From: Bifidobacterium catenulatum PV20-2
GTDB lineage: Bacteria; Actinomycetota; Actinomycetes; Actinomycetales; Bifidobacteriaceae
NCBI RefSeq assembly: GCF_000800455.1
Contig: NZ_CP007456.1
Span: 868,001-932,000 of the forward strand
Direction: 5' to 3'
Length of the DNA: 64,000 nucleotides
The stretch's first letter is position 1. Each line of letters opens with the position of its first letter. Under the pieces are notes generated by a model, which ran no database searches, had not been told where the DNA came from, and was given only the letters and a program-made list of their open reading frames with translations. A program made the position numbers and the translations under genes. Below are positions 37,187 to 44,645 of the stretch, in pieces.

Positions 37187-38647
37187 ATGTTCAGTATTCT
37201 CGAAATGTTCAAGATAGGCGTTGGGCCAAGTTCCTCACATACTGTTGGTCCGATGGTGGCGGCATGCAAATTTGTCGAATCACTTGAACATACGGGAACG
37301 CTTGGCCGTGTGAGCCGCGTGCGCACGGTACTGTATGGATCTCTTGCGTTGACGGGCTTGGGGCACGGTACCGATCGCGCGACTGTGGCAGGTCTGGAAG
37401 GTAACATGCCGCAAACCGTCGATACGGACCATGTGAACATCATTCGTCATGAATGCGAGTCGAGTGGGGAACTGCTGCTGGCCGGTAAGCATCGCATCGA
37501 TTTCGACTATGCGCATGATGTGGTGATGGACATGTGGCATCGCTTGGCCGCACACCCTAATGGCATGCGTTTCCAGGCATTTGACCAGCAGAACAATCTC
37601 GTTGATGAACAGGTCTGGTATTCCGTCGGTGGAGGCTTCGTACGGCAAGGCAATGCCGAGGATCTGATGATCGGCATCCATGAGCGTCCGCCGATCGGAA
37701 CGTCTTTCGCCGATCAGCAGAGTGATTCTTCACTTGATGACGGCTCGGATGTGCCATATCCATTCACGTCATGCGACGAACTCATTGCATTATGTGAGAA
37801 GCACCATATGAGCATTGCCGACATTGTGTGGGCCAACGAAACGGCCATGCAGTCGGCGGTGCAGGTTCGCAGCGAACTGGATAATGTGTGGCGGGTGATG
37901 CGTCGTTGCGTACAGCACGGATGCCATACGTCGCAGACCGTGTTGCCCGGCGGTTTGAATGCGCCCCGCAGGGCACCGAAAATGTATGCAAGGCTTGCCT
38001 CGAACAGTGATGTGCTTGCGCGAGACAAGAAACGCGCGGATGCGGTGCTCGAATCGTCGGATGCGGCATGGGTGGATTTGTTCGCTTTGGCGGTGTCGGA
38101 GGAAAACGCCGGCGGTGGGCGAATCGTCACCGCACCGACCAACGGTGCCGCAGGAATCATTCCGGCAGTACTTCACTATTACTGGCATTTCGTTGACCAT
38201 GCGAACGAAGAGGGTGTTATTACCTTCCTGCTCACTGCAGGCGCGGTAGGGTACCTGTTTAAACGCAATGCCTCCATTTCCGGTGCGGAAGTCGGATGTC
38301 AGGGAGAAGTCGGTACGGCATGTTCGATGGCTGCGGCCGGTTTGTGCGCGGTGATGGGCGGTACTCCACAGCAAGTGGAGAACGCTGCGGAAATCGGTAT
38401 CGAGCATAATCTGGGACTGACCTGTGATCCCGTGGGAGGTTTAGTACAGATTCCATGCATCGAACGCAACGCCATGGCTGCGAACACTGCCATCAACGCG
38501 GTTCGTATGGCCATGCTGGGAGATGGAACGCATATCGTGACCCTCGATCAGGCCATTAAAACCATGAAAGACACGGGCGAAGACATGATGTCCAAGTATA
38601 AAGAAACCTCAAAAGGTGGTTTGGCGGTCAATGTCGTTGAATGCTAG
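37187..38647 (+). CDS. sdaA: L-serine dehydratase, iron-sulfur type
   Basis: Deaminates L-serine to pyruvate and ammonia using a [4Fe-4S] cluster; 486 residues, single-chain form with fused beta and alpha domains. The start is FSILEMFKIGVGPSSSHTVG. Cluster and active-site segments are GCQGEVGTACSMAAAGLCAV, GLTCDPVGGLVQIPCIERNA and TAPTNGAAGIIPAVLHYY, with cluster cysteines in the first two. The C-terminus ends KYKETSKGGLAVNVVEC; the final Cys acts as a tail plug in this family. The enzyme is oxygen-sensitive, which suits an anaerobe. Confidence 0.96.
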   Translation: MFSILEMFKIGVGPSSSHTVGPMVAACKFVESLEHTGTLGRVSRVRTVLYGSLALTGLGHGTDRATVAGLEGNMPQTVDTDHVNIIRHECESSGELLLAGKHRIDFDYAHDVVMDMWHRLAAHPNGMRFQAFDQQNNLVDEQVWYSVGGGFVRQGNAEDLMIGIHERPPIGTSFADQQSDSSLDDGSDVPYPFTSCDELIALCEKHHMSIADIVWANETAMQSAVQVRSELDNVWRVMRRCVQHGCHTSQTVLPGGLNAPRRAPKMYARLASNSDVLARDKKRADAVLESSDAAWVDLFALAVSEENAGGGRIVTAPTNGAAGIIPAVLHYYWHFVDHANEEGVITFLLTAGAVGYLFKRNASISGAEVGCQGEVGTACSMAAAGLCAVMGGTPQQVENAAEIGIEHNLGLTCDPVGGLVQIPCIERNAMAANTAINAVRMAMLGDGTHIVTLDQAIKTMKDTGEDMMSKYKETSKGGLAVNVVEC

Positions 38648-38698
38648 CGGTGGTTGGTGCTAGTCTAGGTGGCATTGTGCTTTTCAAGGAGGTTCACC

Positions 38699-39106
38699 AT
38701 GGCATCTCAAATGCCCGTTGTCAATGTTGAGTTCGGCGATCGCCCGACCATCGAATTCCCGTCCGAGACCGCTCCGACAGGTCTGAAGGTTGTGGAGCTG
38801 CTCGAGGGCAATGGTCCGATGGTTCGCCGCGGCGACACCGTCACCGTTAACTATCACGGCGTGGTCTGGGGCAAAGACACCCCGTTCGATTCCAGCTTCG
38901 ACCGTCACCAGCCGGCTAGCTTCGGCATCGGTGTCGGACAGGTCATCAAGGGTTGGGATCAGACCGTTCCGGGGCACAACGTCGGTTCCCGCTTGGTGGT
39001 ATCCATTCCGCCGGAGTATGGCTATGGTTCCCGTGGCGTTCCGCAGGCCGGCATCGGCGGCGAAGACACCCTGGTGTTCGTGATCGACATTATCTCTACC
39101 CGCTGA
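38699..39106 (+). CDS. FKBP-type peptidyl-prolyl cis-trans isomerase
   Basis: A 135-residue cytoplasmic FKBP. Conserved positions are GDTVTVNYHGVVWGKDTPFDSSF, FGIGVGQVIKGWDQTVPG and SRLVVSIPPEYGYGSRGVP, closing with EDTLVFVIDIIS. The start at 38699 was chosen because AAGGAGG lies six bases upstream; an ATG at 38669 has none. No signal peptide is present. It is followed by greA with a 42-base gap and may be cotranscribed with it. Confidence 0.94.
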   Translation: MASQMPVVNVEFGDRPTIEFPSETAPTGLKVVELLEGNGPMVRRGDTVTVNYHGVVWGKDTPFDSSFDRHQPASFGIGVGQVIKGWDQTVPGHNVGSRLVVSIPPEYGYGSRGVPQAGIGGEDTLVFVIDIISTR

Positions 39107-39148
39107 AACTAAGCGGTATAAAGTAATTTCCAAGGTCAAGGAGGCAAC

Positions 39149-39628
39149 ATGGCCGAAGAAAAAACGCTTCTGCTGACGCAGGAAGCTTATGACAAGATGA
39201 AAGAAGAGCTCGCTTGGCGCGAAGGCGAGTATCGTGACGAGATCCTCTCCAAGGTTTCCGCGGCTCGCGCCGAGGGTGATTTGAGCGAAAACGGTGGCTA
39301 TCAGGCCGCTCGTGAGGCTCAGCGAGTAAATCAGGGCCGCATCGAGGAACTGACCGTCAAGTTGCGCAACGCGAAGATTCTGACCGCGCCCAAGGCCGGC
39401 GAAGTCGGTGACGGTTCTTTGGTGACGCTGGATGTCAACGGCCGTGAAATGGTCTACGTGCTTGGTACGCGTGACCTGTCCATCGCTACGGACTACAGCA
39501 TCATCAGCCCGGAATCCCCGATCGGCGCAGCCATCAACGGTGCTCACGAGGGAGACACGGTGTCGTATACCGCTCCGAACGGACGTGAGATTTCCGTGAC
39601 CATCAAGGAAGCCAAGCCGCTCGCCTGA
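39149..39628 (+). CDS. greA: Transcription elongation factor GreA
   Basis: Rescues backtracked RNA polymerase by stimulating transcript cleavage, 159 residues. The N-terminal coiled coil (~8-78) carries RAEGDLSENGGYQAAREAQ, whose acidic tip enters the polymerase channel. The C-terminal FKBP-like domain ends ISPESPIGAAINGAHEGDTV. AAGGAGG precedes the ATG at 39149. A strong intrinsic terminator follows. Confidence 0.96.
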   Translation: MAEEKTLLLTQEAYDKMKEELAWREGEYRDEILSKVSAARAEGDLSENGGYQAAREAQRVNQGRIEELTVKLRNAKILTAPKAGEVGDGSLVTLDVNGREMVYVLGTRDLSIATDYSIISPESPIGAAINGAHEGDTVSYTAPNGREISVTIKEAKPLA

Positions 39629-39676
39629 GTGATGTTCGTTATAAGCTGAATCTGATATTCCAGCGATATAAATAAC

Positions 39677-39718
39677 AAGGCTGGTTCATCGAATACAACG
39701 GATGAACCAGCCTTTTCG
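39677..39718. terminator. Rho-independent terminator after greA
   Basis: AAGGCTGGTTCATC (39677-39690) pairs perfectly with 39701-39714 and is followed by TTTTCG on the plus strand. The convergent hemolysin III gene ends 38 bases further on, so it may serve both directions. Confidence 0.85.
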
Positions 39719-39755
39719 TATATTTCGTCAAACTGCAATCAGATATGATCTGAAC

Positions 39756-40643
39756 TTACGGCCATAGCTGCACGATCACCATGTAGATCGCCACCATGTG
39801 GCATGCGTAACCGGCGACGGTGCCGCAATGGAAAATCTCATGGAAGCCGAACACCTTCGGCCATGGATCAGGCTTACGTAGCGCGTATACGATGGCTCCG
39901 GCGATGTAGCAGGCGCCGCCTGCGGCCAACAGCACCACAACCGCCGGACCGGCGTATGGTGAAATCCAGAACAATCCCATGAATGCCACGCCGGAAACGC
40001 CGAAAATAATATACACAATCACATAAAGCCAGCGTGGGGCGCTGATCCAGATGACGTGAATGATGAGAGCCACGGTAGTGCAGATCCACATGCCCGCGAT
40101 GATTGAATTGCGCCAGAACGGTTCGAGTGCAAAGGAGACCGGCGTATAAGTTCCTGCGATCAGCAGGAAGATATTCATATGGTCGATGCGTCGTAGCACA
40201 TCGGTAGTGCGAGGTGACCAATCGCCCAAATGGTAGCAGGCGGAATTGCCGAACAATACCAGCGAACACGTCATGAACACGGCGCACGCCCACTTCAAAC
40301 CGGTACCGTACGCTAGGCAGATCAGCACAATGCCGGCCGCTAATGCCAGAGGAGCGGCCACGGCATGAATCCAGCCGCGCATCGCCGGTTTGGGCCGACC
40401 GTGCACGTCAAGACGAATCTTACGTTCGATCTCCGCCGGAGTGATGCCTTCCATTTTCGCGGCACGAGCTTCGCCCTTGGCTATAGCCATTTTCGCCTTG
40501 CCGTCGGCCTTCTTGCGGATGTTCTCGGCCTTGTTGCGTGCCTTCACGCGAATAATATCGGCCTTGGCTTGAAGGGCCTGTTCGCGTGCTTCTGCGATGA
40601 TCGCTCGTTTTTCCTCGATCTGAGCGTCTGTGGGTTTCGCCAT
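39756..40643 (-). CDS. Hemolysin III family (PAQR-like) membrane protein with charged N-terminal extension
   Basis: A 295-residue protein. The C-terminal ~200 residues form the seven-helix YqfA/HlyIII domain: GNSACYHLGDWSPRTTDVLR followed by DHMNIFLLIAGTYTPV, and GFHEIFHCGTVAGYACH, with the three metal-binding His of the PAQR family. The first ~85 residues are a highly charged helix (for example KARNKAENIRKKADGKAKMA) that standard members lack. The start at 40643 has GGAGG eight bases upstream; an earlier in-frame ATG has none. Two adjacent dyads (40662-40694) sit right before it and probably regulate it. The role is unknown; the hemolysin name is historical. Confidence 0.85.
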   Translation of the reverse strand: MAKPTDAQIEEKRAIIAEAREQALQAKADIIRVKARNKAENIRKKADGKAKMAIAKGEARAAKMEGITPAEIERKIRLDVHGRPKPAMRGWIHAVAAPLALAAGIVLICLAYGTGLKWACAVFMTCSLVLFGNSACYHLGDWSPRTTDVLRRIDHMNIFLLIAGTYTPVSFALEPFWRNSIIAGMWICTTVALIIHVIWISAPRWLYVIVYIIFGVSGVAFMGLFWISPYAGPAVVVLLAAGGACYIAGAIVYALRKPDPWPKVFGFHEIFHCGTVAGYACHMVAIYMVIVQLWP

Positions 40644-40661
40644 CTGCGTGCCTCCACTATA

Positions 40662-40694
40662 AGTTACGGAACCGTAACCTACGTTACCGTAACT
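40662..40694. promoter_or_regulatory. Tandem dyads before the hemolysin III gene
   Basis: GTTACGGAACCGTAAC (40663-40678) and GTTACCGTAAC (40683-40693) are two perfect dyads sharing GTTAC/GTAAC half-sites, just upstream of the hemolysin III ribosome-binding site and 93 bases before the pdtaS-like gene. Such a pair is typical of a TetR- or PadR-type operator. No such regulator gene is adjacent. Confidence 0.6.
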
Positions 40695-40786
40695 CATGGA
40701 TATGTCAATATCTTTTTCCAATAATATGCGTCTAATATGCGCATGTGTCGTGCAAAACCTCTGGCGTGATGCGTATGATGGAACGC

Positions 40787-42265
40787 ATGGCTGATTTCTC
40801 ATATATCTTGACGACCCGTCCCGATTTCGATGACGAAGATCGTGAATGGCTGCATCATCTGGTCGCCGACTGGCAGGTGATTGCCGACTTGAGTTTTGCC
40901 GACCTGCTGCTCATTTTGCAAAATGGCGAGGGCAAATACATTATCGCCGAGCAGTGTCGTCCATCCACGGTGATGAGCCTGAGAACCGATGACGTCGTTG
41001 GTGATGTTGTTGAGGAGGAGATGAGCGCTGAATTGGATGCCGCGATGGCTTCCGAGTCGGTGTTCCGTTCCACGGTGCTCCGCACGGTGGGTGGTTCCAC
41101 GGTATGCAACGTGTACGCGCCGGTGCGCCACAACGGTAAGACGCTGGGACTGGTGGTACGTGAGACGAACATGGCTACCCGAGAGTCGAATGGACGTTAC
41201 GAATCCGAAAGCATCAGCGCGGGCAAGCAGCTGTATGAGATGATTCCGCGTGGACAGTTCCCGTACCGCAATCCGGTCATGAACCAGCGTCATAATGCGC
41301 GTGTGGCGGACGGTTTCATCGTGCTCACCGTCGACGGCATCGTGCGATACGCTTCGCCAAACGCCATCAGTTGCTTCCGACGTTTGGGATCGGTCAGCAC
41401 CATGCAGGGGGAGTACTTGAGCGAAATCGGCACCAAACTGCTGCGTGAGAACGATCCCGTGCTGGAAACCCTGCCTCTGGTGCTCAGTGGCAAGGCTGCC
41501 GTCGATTCTGAACTTGACGCCAACAAGTCTGCAGTGTCCATGCGTTCGCTGCCATTGGTGGATGCCAATGGCCGTGTTGGCGCTGTTGTGCTATGCCGAG
41601 ATGTGACCGAGCTTCGTCGTCGTGAAAAGGAACTGCAGACCAAGGATGCGACGATTTCCGAAATCCACCATCGCGTCAAGAACAATCTGCAGGCGGTTTC
41701 CGCATTGTTACGGCTGCAGGCACGTAAAACCAAGTCCGAAGAAGTCAAGAAAGAGCTGAAAGAGGCTCAGCGCCGTGTGCAGACCATCGCCATGGTTCAT
41801 GAAGGCTTGAGCCAGACCGCCGATGAGATCGTGGACTACGACAAGGTCATTTCCAATCTGTTGAAGATGGCTGTGGATCTGGCCACCATGCGCGACCAGC
41901 ACATTGACATCGATTTCATCGGTCGATTCGGCATGATGCCGGCGCAGGATGCCACGCCGCTGTCTCTGGTGCTGACCGAGCTGATCACCAATTCCGTGGA
42001 ACATGGTTTTGAAGGTCGAAAAGACGGGCACATTACGATTTGTGTGGGTCGTGGTGGCAACAACCTTAATGTCGTGGTTGAAGACAATGGCATCGGTTTG
42101 GCCAATGAAGAGCATAACGGCATGGCGCGTTCCTCCGGGTCCGGCCTGGGCACGCAGATCATCAGCACGTTCGTCAACAACGATTTCGGAGGTACGGTCC
42201 GTTGGGAACCTCGCCGTGGCGGCGGCACCCGAGTGGTGCTTGACATGAAGCTGCGTGCGGCGTAA
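40787..42265 (+). CDS. PdtaS-like sensor histidine kinase
   Basis: A 492-residue cytoplasmic kinase without membrane helices. A GAF-like sensor domain (~5-140) and PAS domain (~175-275) are followed by the HisKA_2 dimerisation helix EIHHRVKNNLQAVSALLRLQ (phospho-acceptor His294 or 295), then a HATPase_c domain (LTELITNSVEHGF, VEDNGIGL, GSGLGTQII). It matches mycobacterial PdtaS, whose partner PdtaR is an ANTAR RNA-binding response regulator; no PdtaR gene is in the window. As in mycobacteria it is beside a whiB1-like gene. The start at 40787 (MADFSYILTT) has GGAAC upstream; in-frame ATGs occur earlier. Confidence 0.9.
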   Translation: MADFSYILTTRPDFDDEDREWLHHLVADWQVIADLSFADLLLILQNGEGKYIIAEQCRPSTVMSLRTDDVVGDVVEEEMSAELDAAMASESVFRSTVLRTVGGSTVCNVYAPVRHNGKTLGLVVRETNMATRESNGRYESESISAGKQLYEMIPRGQFPYRNPVMNQRHNARVADGFIVLTVDGIVRYASPNAISCFRRLGSVSTMQGEYLSEIGTKLLRENDPVLETLPLVLSGKAAVDSELDANKSAVSMRSLPLVDANGRVGAVVLCRDVTELRRREKELQTKDATISEIHHRVKNNLQAVSALLRLQARKTKSEEVKKELKEAQRRVQTIAMVHEGLSQTADEIVDYDKVISNLLKMAVDLATMRDQHIDIDFIGRFGMMPAQDATPLSLVLTELITNSVEHGFEGRKDGHITICVGRGGNNLNVVVEDNGIGLANEEHNGMARSSGSGLGTQIISTFVNNDFGGTVRWEPRRGGGTRVVLDMKLRAA

Positions 42266-42300
42266 GGCGTGATAAACGCGAAAGCGATTCGGAAGGCATA

Positions 42301-42341
42301 AAAAAGTCCGGTCAGCTGCTAGCAGTCAACCGGACTTTTTT
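42301..42341. terminator. Bidirectional terminator between the pdtaS-like and whiB1-like genes
   Basis: AAAAAGTCCGGT (42301-42312) pairs with ACCGGACTTTTTT (42329-42341). A-run and T-run on opposite sides make it functional on both strands, suiting the convergent genes. Confidence 0.9.
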
Positions 42342-42392
42342 GTAAGCTGCTATTCGCAGAGCGTATGCGAATGACGAATCTTCGAAAAACCT

Positions 42393-42671
42393 TTAGATCT
42401 GCATCTGCATGGCCTGGGAACGACGGGCGCGCATGGCACGACGCTTAAGCGCGCGGCGCTCGTCCTCGCTCAGACCGCCCCAAACACCGTAATCCTGATT
42501 GGTGTCGAGAGCACATTTCAGACACGCGTCAATCACCTTGCAGGTGCGGCAGACGGCCTTGGCCTCTTCAATCTGCTGGTAGGCGGCGCCTGTGTTGCCG
42601 ACCGGGAAAAACAGTTCCGGATCCTTGTCGCGACATGCGGCCTTGGCGCGCCAGTCAAAAGCACTGCTCAT
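42393..42671 (-). CDS. WhiB-family iron-sulfur regulator, WhiB1-like
   Basis: A 92-residue transcription factor of the Wbl family. Four cluster cysteines are Cys13, Cys41, Cys44 and Cys50, with an extra Cys53. The turn YGVWGG (~61-66) and basic C-terminal tail (RRALKRRAMRARRSQ) bind sigma factor and DNA. WhiB1 proteins hold an NO-sensitive [4Fe-4S] cluster and are usually essential. The start at 42671 has GAGGAAGG upstream; the frame is open to 42746. Its placement next to a PdtaS-like kinase matches the mycobacterial whiB1-pdtaS neighbourhood and supports the WhiB1 subtype. Confidence 0.9.
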   Translation of the reverse strand: MSSAFDWRAKAACRDKDPELFFPVGNTGAAYQQIEEAKAVCRTCKVIDACLKCALDTNQDYGVWGGLSEDERRALKRRAMRARRSQAMQMQI

Positions 42672-42776
42672 ATAATCGCCTTCCTCTTGCCATGTACGGC
42701 ATGTAAGTCCGTTAATCAGATAACCACGAATCGTGCGACTTTTCAAGAGTCTTCACGAAAAGAATCCCACGAATCG

Positions 42777-44555
42777 TCAAAAACCTTGAAATTCCACACA
42801 CTGAATAGGGCAGGCTTTGGCTTGTTGAATGAGAACGCCACGACCGTGGAGGGTATAGTCGTCCGCTGAGAATTCGTCCAGAATTGCGCCGGGAATGCCC
42901 AACATCAGATCATTGGAACGTTCTCCGCAGGGGAATGCCACCCGGGTAGGGCATCGGTCCAACAGTGCGGAAGTAGGTTTTTCCATAGCTGCGATCACGG
43001 TGATATTGGGATTTGCCAATGCCTCCCGCAGTTCGTTCGCCTCAGGCGAAGTGGAAAAAGGATTGAGCGGCTCGTCCGCATCATCCACAATCCAAATGGT
43101 GCGTTCATGCAAAGGCGAGGGCCTTCCGTCATCCGTCGTCATGCCATGTTCGCTTTTGCGTGTGAAACGAATATTGGCACGACCTGTATCATACAGCCAA
43201 CGTGCGCAATGCAGCAGCAGATTGGTTTTGCCGCTGCCATAAGCGCCGATAATGGCGATGTTTTGTTGGCTCACGTCAAGAATGGCGGTATGTACAAGCA
43301 CTCCATCGTCGGCAAGGGCGAAAGGAATTTCGTGCCATGGCCGGTTCGTTGTGGTCGACAGATCGGATTGCGTCGCATGCCGGGCGAGAGGATCGGAAAA
43401 CAAGAGATCGGGGTGTTTGCAAGCATGGAATCGTGCGGCTGTGTTGATGTTGCGGCTAAGACGGTCAACATCTCGAACCGCGCTGCACAGGAAAGGCGTG
43501 GTGCGCTGTCCGTCATTGCAATAGGCGGCGCCAGGCATATTGGGAGGAATCAACGCCGCGTTGCGTATGCCGATCAATTCGTTCGACTGCATCTGGTCCG
43601 TAACCCTTAAACATATGTTTAACGATATGTTGGCCTTCATATCTGCATGGACCTGGCCCATGGGATTTTGCGTGCAGACAATCAGATGCATGCCGAGGGA
43701 ACGGCCGAGCGATGCAAGACGGTTCAACCGTTGCATATAGTCGGGCAGACGGTCGCGAAGCGCGTGGAACTCGTCGATGACCACGACCAGTCTTGCCGGA
43801 GGATTGGACAGCTGATCGAAACGGGAGACACGTTTGGCACTCACCAAAGCCTCACGCCGAGTCAGCTCCTGTTCTATGGCGTTCAGTGCACGGACCGCAT
43901 GGGACAGATCAAGATCGCAAACATTGCCAACCGTGTGTGGAAGCTGTTCCAAGGCGTTGAACGTCGATCCGCCCTTGAAATCCAGAAACACGAAATGCAG
44001 ATCGTCCGGGCTGTACTGCATGGCGAGCGATAGACACCAACTGATGAGCAGTTCCGATTTTCCCGATCCCGTGGTGCCTGCAACCATCGCGTGCGGGCCT
44101 GACCGTTGCAAATCCGCACGGAACAAGCCATGTTGCGTGATTCCTAAGGGGCAGGAGGATGTGGGAGAGAGCCACGTTCGTGCGATGGAACGCCACGGCA
44201 GCATGTCGTCGTCCAAACCGTAGAGGCGTTCGAAACATACGCGGGGCATCGTGGCGAATGGTGGTCGGTCAATGGCCCGCTCTAGCGTTTCCGCGACCTT
44301 CGACGGTGTGCCGTCCGCAGGTTCGTCATGATGCTGTTTCTGACGGGACCGCAATGCCATGGATACCAACGACATCGCACTGCCGATAAGCCCCGGAGCA
44401 AGCATAGCCACGTACAGCCATTGTCGTTGCGTTACCATCACGACAAGCATGACGAGCTGCGCCAGCACAGGTGCGGCCCAACTGACGAGCATCAGCCGGT
44501 CTTCATTGAATCCATCGGTATGCTTGCGTTTGTTCTTGCCATTCATACCCGCCAT
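42777..44555 (-). CDS. FtsK/SpoIIIE-type double ATPase, EccC-like
   Basis: A 592-residue protein with two N-terminal membrane helices (~22-68) and two FtsK-type ATPase domains. Domain 1 has Walker A GTTGSGKS (160-167), VFLDFKGGSTF, the RALNAIEQELTRREAL helix and Walker B VVVIDE (257-262). Domain 2 has GAYGSGKT (437-444) and IWIVDDADEP. These motifs match EccC/EssC motors of type VII secretion more than chromosome-partitioning FtsK. No WXG100 substrate or other ESX component lies in the window. The start could be 44555 or 44546; neither has a strong site. What it moves is unknown. Confidence 0.82.
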   Translation of the reverse strand: MAGMNGKNKRKHTDGFNEDRLMLVSWAAPVLAQLVMLVVMVTQRQWLYVAMLAPGLIGSAMSLVSMALRSRQKQHHDEPADGTPSKVAETLERAIDRPPFATMPRVCFERLYGLDDDMLPWRSIARTWLSPTSSCPLGITQHGLFRADLQRSGPHAMVAGTTGSGKSELLISWCLSLAMQYSPDDLHFVFLDFKGGSTFNALEQLPHTVGNVCDLDLSHAVRALNAIEQELTRREALVSAKRVSRFDQLSNPPARLVVVIDEFHALRDRLPDYMQRLNRLASLGRSLGMHLIVCTQNPMGQVHADMKANISLNICLRVTDQMQSNELIGIRNAALIPPNMPGAAYCNDGQRTTPFLCSAVRDVDRLSRNINTAARFHACKHPDLLFSDPLARHATQSDLSTTTNRPWHEIPFALADDGVLVHTAILDVSQQNIAIIGAYGSGKTNLLLHCARWLYDTGRANIRFTRKSEHGMTTDDGRPSPLHERTIWIVDDADEPLNPFSTSPEANELREALANPNITVIAAMEKPTSALLDRCPTRVAFPCGERSNDLMLGIPGAILDEFSADDYTLHGRGVLIQQAKACPIQCVEFQGF

Positions 44556-44601
44556 AGTGGGCAATGCGGATGAGCGGGTGCAAGCTGAAACTAGGGTTGT
44601 G

Positions 44602-44632
44602 GTCGGAGGATGAGTTATCCACATCTTCCGAC
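44602..44632. other. Hairpin with DnaA-box-like loop
   Basis: Eleven-base arms (44602-44612 and 44622-44632, one G-U mismatch) enclose a loop containing most of TTATCCACA (44615-44623), identical to the E. coli DnaA-box consensus. It lies between the LCP and EccC-like genes. There is no T-run, so a terminator role is weak. A chance match to the DnaA box is likely. Confidence 0.35.
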
Positions 44633-44645
44633 CGGAATGTCAGCC

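Noticed and set aside
39149..40643. Gene fusion between the hemolysin III protein and its N-terminal charged helix as an assembly error
   Set aside because: The frame is continuous, has a single good ribosome-binding site before the charged region, and shows no homopolymer that would suggest a sequencing frameshift.
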